Of a DNA stretch of 64,000 nucleotides, positions 1-7,740 are shown piece by piece; positions within the stretch are counted from its first letter, which is position 1; each line of letters opens with the position of its first letter. The stretch lies in NCBI GenBank assembly GCA_009911355.1, contig QXXE01000005.1:1-64000 (forward strand), written 5' to 3'. The translations under genes were made by a program, and so were the position numbers. Below the pieces are notes generated by a model that saw only the letters and a list, made by a program, of their open reading frames with translations, ran no database searches and was not told where the DNA came from. Origin of the DNA: Clostridiaceae bacterium. GTDB lineage: Bacteria; Bacillota; Clostridia; Oscillospirales; Butyricicoccaceae.

Positions 1-92
1 TCAAGTCTATATATTCCATACAACCTATTATACCATAGTTGCTCCGCTTTTCCTAGTTTTTTTCTCGAAAGTAATAAGATAGAGTAGTCGTT

Positions 93-199
93 ATGAACGC
101 CCTTCGCCAAGGGCTGTGCTGCACTGCAAGGGATGCTGTGGATTGGTGCGCACTCCCTTGCCTTGCATCGCAGAATGTATCCCGGCGATGAGCGTTCAT
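93..199. repeat. MITE-like inverted-repeat element
   Basis: A 107-bp stretch is bounded by imperfect 16-bp inverted repeats: ATGAACGCCCTTCGCC at 93-108 and its near reverse complement at 184-199 (14 of 16 match). Inside, GCAAGGGA and TCCCTTGC form a second inverted pair. It carries no gene. Its right end supplies the TGA stop of the minus-strand gene at 196-525. It may be a small non-autonomous element or simply a hairpin; one copy in this window cannot decide. Confidence 0.35.
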
Positions 200-525
200 C
201 TTTGGTACGAATCCTTGCTCACCGCATACAATTCTGTTTCCCAAAAGTCAAACGGCGGTTCAACTTTATAGCTGGCGTCAAAATAATGCCGTATGTATTG
301 CGCCGCCCGGTGTTCACAATGCTTATAGTTAAGGACGTTCCCGTCCTCGTCAAGTTCAAGATTGTTCATAAAAACAGCAAACGCCTGCTCTGCAAAACTG
401 CTTTCTTCCTTCAAAATTTCGCCGATGTACTCGATTCCTTCCAAAAGGGGATAATCCAGCGTCCCATGTGCAAACCAGTATGCAAACTGCCGGACAGCGC
501 CGCTTACAAATGTGCTGATCTTCAT
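196..525 (-). CDS. Hypothetical protein, 109 aa
   Basis: The start is ATG at 525 because a GGAGGGG ribosome-binding site lies 8 nt upstream; a further upstream ATG at 546 would overlap that site. The product is about 109 residues, soluble and acidic, beginning MKISTFVSGAVRQFAYWFAHG, without signal peptide or membrane segment. I do not recognise a family with certainty. It follows the HAD gene on the same strand with a 119-nt gap. Its stop codon falls at the edge of the inverted-repeat element at 93-199, so the native C-terminus may have been altered by insertion. Confidence 0.6.
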   Translation of the reverse strand: MKISTFVSGAVRQFAYWFAHGTLDYPLLEGIEYIGEILKEESSFAEQAFAVFMNNLELDEDGNVLNYKHCEHRAAQYIRHYFDASYKVEPPFDFWETELYAVSKDSYQR

Positions 526-644
526 TCCCAAGCCCCTCCATAGCAATTCGGAACGTAACCAGAATGATATATTGTCAATACCGCCATGCCGTCAGCTTTT
601 TGCCCGTCAGCGCCGGTCTGCCGCAGGCCAGCAGAAGCCGCCGC

Positions 645-1280
645 TTATACAAGCGACAGCAGGTCTTCAGGTGCAGCGATCGAAAGGTCGCAGTGCTGCA
701 CCTCCCCGAAGCCGTAGCGCGCATGCACAAAGGGCACGCCTGCGGCGGCAGCGGCGTCTGCATCGCTCTGCGTATCGCCAACGTACACGGGGGCGCGAAG
801 CCCCTCACGCTGACACAGCAAACGGATATTATCACCTTTGGGGCGCTGGGTTTCGCCAAAGCTGAGATGGCCGGAAAAGTACCGGGAAAGCCCTGTCCCC
901 TCTAAAAAGGTCTCGATATAGCCGGTCTGGCAGTTGGAAACGATATAAAGCGGGAGCTTCGCGGATAGTGCCGCAAGCACATCCGGCACGCCTGGATAAA
1001 CCACACCCGGAGAGCCCGCAAGATAGTCGTTTTCGTGCAGATAACAGCGCTCAGCGAGCGCCTGCTTGCCGGGGTAGTCGCCGAACAGCAGGTCAGTGAT
1101 ATCGTCCATTATTTTGCCACAGAGCGCGCGCACATCTGCGGCAGTAAGGGCCTGCCCTTTGCCGTAAGGCGCAAGCTGCTCCCGTTCCCCGGCAATCACC
1201 TCGTTCCAAGCTTCGGCGACTTGAGCGGTTGCATCCCAGAGCGTGCCGTCGAGGTCGAACAGGATCGAATCAAACTTCAT
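645..1280 (-). CDS. HAD-superfamily hydrolase (phosphoglycolate phosphatase-like)
   Basis: The start is ATG at 1280 (MKFDSILFDLDGTLWD), preceded by GGGAGG; this gives 211 aa, normal for the family. Motif I is FDLDGT near residues 7-12, where the two aspartates act as nucleophile and acid/base. Motif II is in VSNCQTG mid-protein. The motif III lysine is in PKGDN, and motif IV is VGDTQSDADAA. The cap domain lies between motifs I and II, as in PGPase-like enzymes. The substrate is unknown. It sits 72 nt downstream of upp with a hairpin between, so it may be read at reduced level from the upp transcript. Confidence 0.85.
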   Translation of the reverse strand: MKFDSILFDLDGTLWDATAQVAEAWNEVIAGEREQLAPYGKGQALTAADVRALCGKIMDDITDLLFGDYPGKQALAERCYLHENDYLAGSPGVVYPGVPDVLAALSAKLPLYIVSNCQTGYIETFLEGTGLSRYFSGHLSFGETQRPKGDNIRLLCQREGLRAPVYVGDTQSDADAAAAAGVPFVHARYGFGEVQHCDLSIAAPEDLLSLV

Positions 1281-1295
1281 GAAAAACCTCCCGAT

Positions 1296-1327
1296 AAAAT
1301 GGGGGAAGACAGCCGTCTCCCCCATTT
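1296..1327 (-). terminator. Intercistronic hairpin between upp and the HAD gene
   Basis: On the minus strand AAATGGGGGA and TTCCCCCATTT form a roughly 10-bp stem followed by a short T-rich tail (TTTTATC). It lies between the upp stop and the HAD ribosome-binding site and is probably a partial or intrinsic terminator. Confidence 0.6.
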
Positions 1328-1352
1328 GCAGACCATAACAAATACGAATGAG

Positions 1353-1979
1353 TTATTTCGTGCCAAAGATACGGTCGCCGGCGTCGCCCAATCCGGGGAC
1401 GATATAGCCGTGGTCGTTGAGTTTTTCATCGATTGCGCCGACAAAAATCTCGACATCCGGATGTTCTTTCTGCACAAGAGCGAGCCCCTCCGGGGCAGCG
1501 ATCAGGCACATGAGTTTTATGTGCTTCACGCCCATATCTTTCAGCTCTTGAATGCCCGCAGCGGACGAGCCGCCGGTCGCGAGCATCGGGTCAACGATCA
1601 GGCAGTCGCGCTCGGCGATATCGGGGGGCATTTTGCAGTAATAGCTGACGGGCTTCAAGGTATCGGGGTCGCGGTACATGCCGAGGTGCCCAACCTTTGC
1701 GGTGGGGATGAGTTCCAGCATACCGTCGACCATGCCAAGCCCGGCGCGGAGGATGGGGACGATTGCAATTTTCTTGCCGGAGATCACGCGGACTTTCGCG
1801 TGAGCCACTGGCGTTTCGATCTCAATTGATTTCAGTGGCAAATCGCGGGTAGCTTCGTAGCACATCAGCATTGCGATTTCCCTTGTTGCTTCGCGGAACT
1901 CTTTCACGCCGGTCTGTTTATCACGCATCAGGCTCAGTTTGTGAAGGATCAGCGGGTGATCCATTTCGTGTACTGCCAT
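1353..1979 (-). CDS. upp: Uracil phosphoribosyltransferase
   Basis: This pyrimidine-salvage enzyme makes UMP from uracil and PRPP. It is 208 aa, the standard length. The PRPP-binding loop is [10 protein letters not shown] at about residues 129-138, and the uracil-binding C-terminus [13 protein letters not shown] closes the protein. The N-terminus ([21 protein letters not shown]) is the conserved Upp opening. It is expressed on the minus strand and followed by the HAD phosphatase. The 250 nt upstream, before rpiB, hold an intergenic repeat. Confidence 0.97.
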   Translation of the reverse strand: MAVHEMDHPLILHKLSLMRDKQTGVKEFREATREIAMLMCYEATRDLPLKSIEIETPVAHAKVRVISGKKIAIVPILRAGLGMVDGMLELIPTAKVGHLGMYRDPDTLKPVSYYCKMPPDIAERDCLIVDPMLATGGSSAAGIQELKDMGVKHIKLMCLIAAPEGLALVQKEHPDVEIFVGAIDEKLNDHGYIVPGLGDAGDRIFGTK

Positions 1980-2020
1980 AGGTAGCCACTCCTTTCTTTC
2001 GTAAACGGGTATACCTGCCG

Positions 2021-2135
2021 CGCCTGCGCGGCGAGCGCCGGGGCTCTGCCCCTGGACCCCGCGCCTGCGCGGCGAGCGCCAAAGGGACTAGTCCCTTTGG
2101 AATCCCTTTCTCGCCTGCGGGCGGGACGGGGGCTC
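2021..2135. repeat. Modular palindromic repeat, copy A
   Basis: It contains GC-rich modules (CGCCTGCGCGGCGAGCG twice, GGGGCTCTGCCCC), a perfect palindrome of CCAAAGGGACT joined to its reverse complement at 2079-2100, and a CGCCTGCGGGCGGGACG end module. It lies between rpiB and upp. Confidence 0.85.
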
Positions 2136-2229
2136 TGGCGCTCCGTCTAAGGCATCGCCCGCATCAGCGGACTCAAAATCTCTCTGATTCCCCCATTTCC
2201 TTCAAAATCCGCAGATTTTGAAGGAAGAG

Positions 2230-2685
2230 TCAGCCCTTCATGTGTTTTTTCTCAATCGCATGGATTTTTTCAATGCGCCCCGCGTGCCGCCCGCCTTCGA
2301 GCTCACCGCCGAGGAACGCTTCTACCATCTCGCACGCTTCCCCAGGCCCGGTGATCCGCTCGCCCAGGCAGATAATCTGCGCGTCATTATGCAGCCGGCA
2401 GTATTTCGCCGCAAAATAGCTCTGGCACGCCGCCGCGCGGATGCCCGGCACCTTATTCGCCGCAATCGAAATGCCAATGCCCGAACCGCAGATCAGGATA
2501 CCCCGCTCGTGCTTGCCCTCCATGATCGCGTTCGCTACTGCTTCTGCCGAATCCGGATAATCAAACCGATCCGCCGAGAAACAGCCGTAATCGGTAAAAT
2601 CATATTTGTCCTTCAGCATCTCCATCAGCTTAACCTTCAGCGCATAACCCGCATGGTCGTTCCCGATTGCAATGTTCATTTTCAT
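2230..2685 (-). CDS. rpiB: Ribose-5-phosphate isomerase B
   Basis: It interconverts ribose 5-phosphate and ribulose 5-phosphate in the non-oxidative pentose phosphate pathway. It is 151 aa, with the N-terminal IAIGNDHAGYALK motif, the active-site Cys in DYGCFSADRFDYPD and the anion-hole loop ILICGSGIGISIAANK. The start at 2685 (MKMN) is chosen because its ATG overlaps the tsaB stop as ATGA and follows AGGAGG; the ATG two codons later is a weaker alternative. It is the last gene of tsaE-tsaB-rpiB. Confidence 0.95.
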   Translation of the reverse strand: MKMNIAIGNDHAGYALKVKLMEMLKDKYDFTDYGCFSADRFDYPDSAEAVANAIMEGKHERGILICGSGIGISIAANKVPGIRAAACQSYFAAKYCRLHNDAQIICLGERITGPGEACEMVEAFLGGELEGGRHAGRIEKIHAIEKKHMKG

Positions 2686-3386
2686 TTTTGCATATCCTCC
2701 TGTCTTTGGTTGCGCACCCGCTCAGCCAGTGGGGCGCGCAGGTAGTTTGCGTCCAGTTCCTGCGCCGAAACCGCTTTCCCGGCCTCAAACAGCGGCAGCG
2801 CCGCCCGCGCCACCCCGTATCCGGTCGGATACCGCAGGTGCGGCGGGGCGAGCCGCAGCCCCGGACAGCATTCACTGATTTCAGTATAACACAGCTGTGC
2901 GCCGTCGCCAACAAGAATTTGCGCCTTTTCGCCAATTTCCCCGGCGAGCTCCCCGAGCCCGACCGCCCGGTCGGGGCACAGCCGCAGCAGCCGCCCCCCT
3001 TCCAGCGTAAACAGCGCGTTATAGACCTGCCCGCGCCGCGCGTCCATCACGCAGCAGATGCTGCCGTCCAGCCCTTCGAGCCCGCGCGCCATCGCTTCCA
3101 GCGTCGAGACCCCCACACACGGGCGCTCCAGCCCGAACGCCAGCCCCTTCACCGTCGCGACCCCAATCCGGATTCCTGTAAACGACCCCGGCCCCGCCGC
3201 GACCGCGAACCCGTCGACCGCCGCCGCCGGGATGCCGCACCCCGCCAGCAGCGCTTCCGCCATCGGCAGCAGCGTCCGGCTGTGCGTCAAACCGCAGTTC
3301 TGGAACGACTGCGCAACCAGCGTCTCCCCATCGGTCAGCGCCACCGAAGCCGACGCCGCCGACGATTCAAATGATAGGATTTTCAT
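2682..3386 (-). CDS. tsaB: tRNA threonylcarbamoyladenosine biosynthesis protein TsaB
   Basis: It is a partner of TsaD and TsaE in making the t6A37 modification of ANN-decoding tRNAs. The start is ATG at 3386 (MKILSFESSAASASVAL), overlapping the tsaE stop as ATGA. The 234-aa product has the ASKHA-like N-terminal fold with the FTGIRIGVATVKGLAFGL segment near residues 75-90, the TsaB/TsaD hallmark. The C-terminal part, holding YLRAPLAE, is short as usual. Immediate neighbours tsaE and rpiB overlap by 4 nt each, so all three are translationally coupled. Confidence 0.93.
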   Translation of the reverse strand: MKILSFESSAASASVALTDGETLVAQSFQNCGLTHSRTLLPMAEALLAGCGIPAAAVDGFAVAAGPGSFTGIRIGVATVKGLAFGLERPCVGVSTLEAMARGLEGLDGSICCVMDARRGQVYNALFTLEGGRLLRLCPDRAVGLGELAGEIGEKAQILVGDGAQLCYTEISECCPGLRLAPPHLRYPTGYGVARAALPLFEAGKAVSAQELDANYLRAPLAERVRNQRQEDMQK

Positions 3387-3805
3387 AGTGCTTCCACCGT
3401 TTCGATCGTCCGCCCCTCCGGGCCGTCCCCGTAGGAAATACGGACGGTTTTCCGTTTTTCGGGCAGCGCATACGCAATGTTTTCGCTCCACTCGACGAGC
3501 ACAATGCGCCTGCCGTCCAGATATTCCTCAAAGCCCAGCTCATACAGCGTTTCTTCATCCAGGATGCGGTACATGTCGCAGTGTACCACCGCCCCGCGCG
3601 GGGCTTCATATTCATTCGCGACCGCAAAGGTCGGGCTCGTCACCCGCCCCGCGTAGCCCAGCCCGCGCAGCACCCCCCGCACAAACGCCGTTTTACCCGC
3701 GCCGAGATCGCCCTCCAACGCGACCACGTCGCCTGGACGCAGCTCCTCGGCATACCGTGCGCCAATTTCTTCGGTCTGCTCGGGCGAACGGGAATAATAT
3801 TGCAT
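3383..3805 (-). CDS. tsaE: tRNA threonylcarbamoyladenosine biosynthesis ATPase TsaE
   Basis: A P-loop ATPase that drives the TsaBDE complex. It is 140 aa with Walker A GDLGAGKT at residues 32-39, then the TSPTFAVANEYEA segment and HCDMYRI, and the LVEWSENI Walker B-like stretch. The order and spacing match the family, as does the length. It is the first gene of the minus-strand tsaE-tsaB-rpiB unit, with a TATAAT-like box about 20 nt upstream of the start. Confidence 0.95.
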   Translation of the reverse strand: MQYYSRSPEQTEEIGARYAEELRPGDVVALEGDLGAGKTAFVRGVLRGLGYAGRVTSPTFAVANEYEAPRGAVVHCDMYRILDEETLYELGFEEYLDGRRIVLVEWSENIAYALPEKRKTVRISYGDGPEGRTIETVEAL

Positions 3806-3959
3806 AACTCTCCCCTTATAAAAATATTATATCATAATTCTTTCCCAGTTTTCTACCAAAAAGCATCCAAACCACACAGCCCGTCACAATCCGGAATAAG
3901 ATCCAAATCCAAACAATCACCCCTCCGGCGAAGAAAGCAGTTTACCGCCAAAGGCGCAC
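3806..3959. other. Intergenic spacer before tsaE
   Basis: This AT-richer spacer holds the probable minus-strand tsaE promoter: a TATAAT-type -10 box at 3826-3831, with no clear -35. No coding sequence is seen. Confidence 0.4.
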
Positions 3960-4150
3960 CACTTCCCCCGCCGCAGCGGGGTTGAAGTTTTTACTCGATT
4001 TTTTTACAAAAAAATCGCGGGTGCAGCCCGTAGGCCACTATCCTTATTCCCGCGCTGTGCGCGGTTCAATTGAGTGTGGCAGAGCCCTGCCGCTCGCCGC
4101 GGAGGCGCGGGAGTCCAGAGGGCAGCGCCCTCTGGCGCCCTCTGCGGAGG
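3960..4150. repeat. Modular palindromic repeat, copy B (long form)
   Basis: This long form lies just 3' of fhs. It has a CCGCCGCAGCGGGG end module and the A/T hairpin (CGATTTTTTT, GT, AAAAAAATCG). Next comes a 75-bp module (TTGAACCGCGCACAGCGCGG on the minus strand) shared only with copy C. After GC modules there is a palindrome variant CCAGAGGGC-AGC-GCCCTCTGG at 4115-4135. Downstream of fhs it could act as a terminator-like structure. Confidence 0.85.
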
Positions 4151-4153
4151 AGA

Positions 4154-5827
4154 TCAAAACAGCCCGCGGATGGTTCCGCTTTCGTCCATCTCAATAGCCT
4201 CCGCAGCCGGCTTCTTCGGCAGCCCCGGCATCGTCATGATCGCCCCCGTCTCGCACACCACAAAGCCCGCGCCAGCCGCCAGCCGCACCGACCGCACCGT
4301 CACCGTAAAGCCCTCCGGCCTTCCCAGCAGCGCCGGGTCGTCAGACAGCGAATACTGCGTCTTTGCCATGCACACCGGCAGCTTGCCGCCGCCCATTTCC
4401 GTAATCCGTTCCAGCTCCTTCGCCGCCGCCGGAAGGATATTAACATCCTTTGCGCCATAGATTTCCGTACAGACCGTGCGGATTTTGTCCGTGAGCGCCA
4501 TGTCGTCCGGATATAACAGCCGGAAATCCGCCCGCTCCGTTTCGAGCGTGTCCAGCACCGCCTGCGCAAGCGCCGTGCCGCCCTCGCCCCCCTTCGCGAA
4601 GACCTCGCTGCGCGCACAACGCACGCCCCGCTCCGCGCAGAAATCACGGATTACCGCAGTCTCCTCCTCGGTATCGGTCGGGAACGCGTTGACCGCAACA
4701 ACCACCGGCACGCCATATTTGCGCAGGTTGTCAATATGCGCGCCCAGGTTGGCAATCCCGCGCCGCAGCGCGTCCACGTCCGGACGGTTCAGCTCGCCCT
4801 TTGCAACGCCGCCGTTGTATTTCAGCGCCCGCACCGTCGCAACCAGCACCACGCAGTCCGGATGCAGCCCCGCCATGCGGCACTTGATATCCATAAACTT
4901 CTCCGCGCCGAGATCCGCCCCGAAGCCCGCCTCGGTGATCGCGTAGTCGGCAAGCTTGAGCGCAATCCGCGTCGCCTGCACGCTGTTGCAGCCATGCGCG
5001 ATATTCGCGAACGGCCCGCCGTGCATCAGGCAAGGGGTGCCCTCCAACGTCTGGACCAGGTTTGGCTGCAAAGCGTCTTTGAGCAGCACCGCCATCGCGC
5101 CGTCCGCATGCAGGTCGGACGCATGGATGGGCGTCCCGTCATAGGCGTAAGCCACAAGGATGCGCCCCAGCCGCGCCCGCAGGTCGTCAAAATCATTCGC
5201 CAGGCACAGGATCGCCATCACCTCGGAGGCAACGGTAATCATGAAATGCTCTTCGCGCGGCACGCCGTTCATCTTCCCGCCAAGCCCGATGGTCAGGTTG
5301 CGCAGCGCTCGGTCATTCATATCGAGCACGCGCGGGAACACCACCCGCCGCGGGTCAATGCCCAGCGGGTTACCCTGCTGCAAATGGTTGTCGAGCATGG
5401 CGCAGAGCAGGTTGTTCGCCGCCGTAATGGCGTGCATGTCACCGGTAAAATGGAGATTGATGTCCTCCATCGGCACGACCTGCGCATAGCCGCCGCCCGC
5501 AGCGCCGCCCTTCACGCCGAACACCGGCCCAAGCGACGGCTCCCGCAGCGCGATGACCGCCCGCTTCCCCAGCTTTGCCATTGCCTGCCCAAGCCCCACG
5601 GTCGTCGTCGTTTTGCCCTCCCCGGCGGGCGTGGGGTTGATCGCGGTCACGAGGATCAGCTTGCCGTCCTCCCCGGAGGAAAGGTATCCCTGGACAGCTT
5701 CGCGTGAGATTTTTGCCTTGTAGCGCCCATAAAGCTCCAGATTGTCGGGCGAGATGCCCGCCGCCTGCGCGACCTCGGTGATCGGGCGCAGCTTGCAGGA
5801 CTGTGCGATTTGGATATCGGTCAGCAT
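4154..5827 (-). CDS. fhs: Formate-tetrahydrofolate ligase
   Basis: It makes 10-formyl-THF from formate, THF and ATP and is the entry to one-carbon metabolism or the methyl branch of acetogenesis. The ATG at 5827 ([16 protein letters not shown]) follows AAGGAAGG and gives 557 aa, the family length; the longer frame lacks an RBS. The nucleotide loop [10 protein letters not shown] is at residues 66-75, followed by [22 protein letters not shown]-type sequence and [13 protein letters not shown]. It is monocistronic, with a good promoter upstream. It is a possible acceptor-side partner for the corrinoid methyltransferase locus at 34-48 kb, but there is no direct linkage. Confidence 0.97.
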   Translation of the reverse strand: MLTDIQIAQSCKLRPITEVAQAAGISPDNLELYGRYKAKISREAVQGYLSSGEDGKLILVTAINPTPAGEGKTTTTVGLGQAMAKLGKRAVIALREPSLGPVFGVKGGAAGGGYAQVVPMEDINLHFTGDMHAITAANNLLCAMLDNHLQQGNPLGIDPRRVVFPRVLDMNDRALRNLTIGLGGKMNGVPREEHFMITVASEVMAILCLANDFDDLRARLGRILVAYAYDGTPIHASDLHADGAMAVLLKDALQPNLVQTLEGTPCLMHGGPFANIAHGCNSVQATRIALKLADYAITEAGFGADLGAEKFMDIKCRMAGLHPDCVVLVATVRALKYNGGVAKGELNRPDVDALRRGIANLGAHIDNLRKYGVPVVVAVNAFPTDTEEETAVIRDFCAERGVRCARSEVFAKGGEGGTALAQAVLDTLETERADFRLLYPDDMALTDKIRTVCTEIYGAKDVNILPAAAKELERITEMGGGKLPVCMAKTQYSLSDDPALLGRPEGFTVTVRSVRLAAGAGFVVCETGAIMTMPGLPKKPAAEAIEMDESGTIRGLF

Positions 5828-5923
5828 TCTTTTTGGCCTTCCTTTTCTTGTTTTTGCAGATATCACGGGCACGCAGCGCTGCGATATCTTTTGTAAAATA
5901 GGCATATAATGGTTGCTTCTGAC

Positions 5924-5952
5924 ATTATATCACAGTTTACAGGCTGTGGCAA
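5924..5952 (-). promoter_or_regulatory. Promoter of fhs
   Basis: On the minus strand TTGCCA (5952-5947) and TATAAT (5929-5924) are separated by 17 nt, about 100 nt upstream of the fhs start. Confidence 0.7.
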
Positions 5953-6025
5953 GGCGCGGTTTTCCGCGTCCCTTTCAAGGAACGTGTTGCGGGGATATCC
6001 CTTCGGCAGCTTCTACAAAAGCACG

Positions 6026-6054
6026 TTGATATAACAGTTACTATGTGCTATAAT
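6026..6054 (+). promoter_or_regulatory. Promoter of the AT-rich small gene
   Basis: TTGATA at 6026-6031 and a consensus TATAAT at 6049-6054 are 17 nt apart, 34 nt upstream of the ATG at 6089. Confidence 0.75.
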
Positions 6055-6088
6055 CAATTCGACAAATCGGAATTTGTGGAGGTATTTT

Positions 6089-6436
6089 ATGTTTAATGAA
6101 ATATGCATATATGAGGCAAAACTGACCAAATTAGATGAAATTGAAGAACTGATGAGGGAAGTAGCGGAATTTTACTTGGAGCAAGATGGTGTTATTGATG
6201 TACACTATATAAAACGTACTCACCGGCAAAAAGATTTCAATGCAGTGAAAGAGGGAGAATTACCTGTTCGTCTTACACGAAATGTAGGTAAGGTAACATA
6301 TGTCTTGTATTGGGTGCTGGAAAATGAAGAAGTTCATGCAAGAGTTGCAAAACTTGGTATAGAAAAATTCTATAAACGTTGGAATAGGTGTTTAACCACC
6401 ATGCCCAAAATAATCTTGGGTGAGAATATTGTTTGA
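6089..6436 (+). CDS. Hypothetical protein, AT-rich, possible dimeric alpha/beta-barrel
   Basis: The ATG at 6089 follows GGAGG by 8 nt, giving 115 aa. The pattern (strand EICIYEAKL, helix KLDEIEELMREVAEFYLEQ, strand VIDVHYIKRTHR) resembles the ferredoxin-like fold of ABM/EthD-type dimeric barrel proteins, but no signature motif is visible, so the function is unknown. Base composition is strikingly AT-rich compared with the GC-rich neighbours, with codons such as TTA, AAA and ATA common. That and its lone promoter suggest recent acquisition. No signal peptide or membrane segment is seen. Confidence 0.75.
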   Translation: MFNEICIYEAKLTKLDEIEELMREVAEFYLEQDGVIDVHYIKRTHRQKDFNAVKEGELPVRLTRNVGKVTYVLYWVLENEEVHARVAKLGIEKFYKRWNRCLTTMPKIILGENIV

Positions 6437-6563
6437 TTTACAAATTCAGTTTATCGGACAGCCATCCATCAACAGGGGATTGCTCACTTTGGATATTTTG
6501 ACGCGCGGTTTGACGAAGCGGCTTTTGGCAGCACCAATCTGAAAAGGGATTTTTCCGCCGTCA

Positions 6564-6592
6564 TTGACACACAAAGCGCGCTGTGGTACAAT
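6564..6592 (+). promoter_or_regulatory. Promoter of the alpha/beta hydrolase gene
   Basis: TTGACA at 6564-6569 and TACAAT at 6587-6592 have a 17-nt spacer. Transcription should begin near 6600, which excludes the upstream in-frame ATG at 6583 and supports translation from 6628. Confidence 0.75.
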
Positions 6593-6627
6593 GGGCGCAT
6601 CAAAAATGGAAAGCAGGTACTTCCGGG

Positions 6628-7269
6628 ATGCAGCAAATCTATGTACACGGCCTGGGGCAGTCCCCGGGCAGCTGGGAACCCACACTCCTACGGCTGGGCG
6701 CAGCCAACGGCAGCGTATGCCCCAACCTCGCCGCCCTCCCCCGCAGCGGCAAGGTTTCCTATCCGGAGCTCTACGCCGCTTTTTCGGAGTTTTGCAGCGC
6801 GTTTGACGGCCCCATCGATTTCTGCGGCTTATCGCTCGGAGGCGTACTGGCCCTGCATTATGCCGCCGAGCACCCCGGCGCGGTGCGTTCCCTCGCGCTG
6901 ATTGCCACGCCGTACAAAATGCCGAAAGCCCTGCTGCGCTTCCAAAACCTCCTGTTCCGGCTGCTGCCCGCGCCTGCATTCCGGCAGGCGGGGTTCAGGA
7001 AACCAGATTTCCTTTCCCTTTGCAGCTCAATGGCGGATTTGGATTTCAGCGGCTCGCTGCACAGGGTTACCTGCCCGTCGCTGGTCGTCTGCGGGGGAAA
7101 GGACAGCGCAAACAAAAAGGCTTCGGCAGCGCTGGCGAACGCTCTGCCAAACGCCGAATTCCGGGTGATCCGCGGCTCGGGCCACGAGGTCAACACAGAC
7201 GCGCCGGAGCAATTGGCAGCGGTGCTTGCGGCCTTTTACCGCCGTCTGCCGCAGCCTCCCACCGCTTGA
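6628..7269 (+). CDS. Alpha/beta-hydrolase fold protein
   Basis: The start at 6628 (MQQIYVHGLGQSPGSW) is fixed by the promoter at 6564-6592. The 213-aa product has the oxyanion HGLGQ loop near residue 7, the nucleophile elbow GLSLGG (Ser about residue 71), the acid in VVCGGKDSA and the catalytic His in GSGHEVN near the C-terminus, so the full triad is present. It lacks a signal peptide and is cytosolic. The substrate is unknown; it is the size of small esterase or thioesterase-like hydrolases. It stands alone between the AT-rich gene and the valS leader. Confidence 0.88.
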   Translation: MQQIYVHGLGQSPGSWEPTLLRLGAANGSVCPNLAALPRSGKVSYPELYAAFSEFCSAFDGPIDFCGLSLGGVLALHYAAEHPGAVRSLALIATPYKMPKALLRFQNLLFRLLPAPAFRQAGFRKPDFLSLCSSMADLDFSGSLHRVTCPSLVVCGGKDSANKKASAALANALPNAEFRVIRGSGHEVNTDAPEQLAAVLAAFYRRLPQPPTA

Positions 7270-7393
7270 CAAGCCTGCGCCTGCGGCTTCACCGCAATGA
7301 AAGCCGCTGCGCAGCAGCAAAACAAAACGCACCGCCGGAACCGTACTTTTAGCGGTTCAGCGCCCCCACCCCCGCAAAAACCGAAAAAAACTC

Positions 7394-7422
7394 TTGCCAA
7401 CCGCGCGAAAACATGATACACT
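7394..7422 (+). promoter_or_regulatory. Promoter of the valS leader
   Basis: TTGCCA at 7394-7399 and TACACT at 7417-7422 are spaced 17 nt, directly upstream of the T-box leader. Confidence 0.7.
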
Positions 7423-7439
7423 AAATAGCTAGATAAGGA

Positions 7440-7692
7440 AAATGCAAAGACGGAGAGGAGTAACCCTTTCCCCGCGCCAACAGAGAGCGGACGTTTGGTG
7501 GAAGTCCGCGGGCGGGATGGGCGAAGGTCGCTCCCGAGCAGGAAGCCTGAGCGCACAGCAGGGCTTCCCGGCACGCCCCGCCGTTACACGGGACATGAGC
7601 GCGCGGCGGGGCTTCCCCACTGCGAAGCCAGGTGGTACCACGGAAAGCAGCAGCTTCCGCCCTGACACAGACAGGGTGGGGGCGCTTTTTTT
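7440..7692 (+). promoter_or_regulatory. T-box riboswitch, valine, with terminator
   Basis: This leader senses uncharged tRNA-Val. The specifier loop has the loop-E elements AGTA (7459-7462) and GAA (7523-7525), followed by the GUC valine codon at 7527-7529. The T-box core CCAGGTGGTACCACGG is at 7628-7643; its UGGU pairs with the ACCA end of tRNA-Val. The intrinsic terminator is CCCTG/CAGGG plus GC pairs with a T-run ending near 7692. Readthrough when tRNA is uncharged would turn on valS, 48 nt downstream. Confidence 0.92.
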
Positions 7693-7740
7693 ATCCTTGC
7701 CGCCACAGAAAATACCCTTCTTACAAAGGAGACTTAGCAC

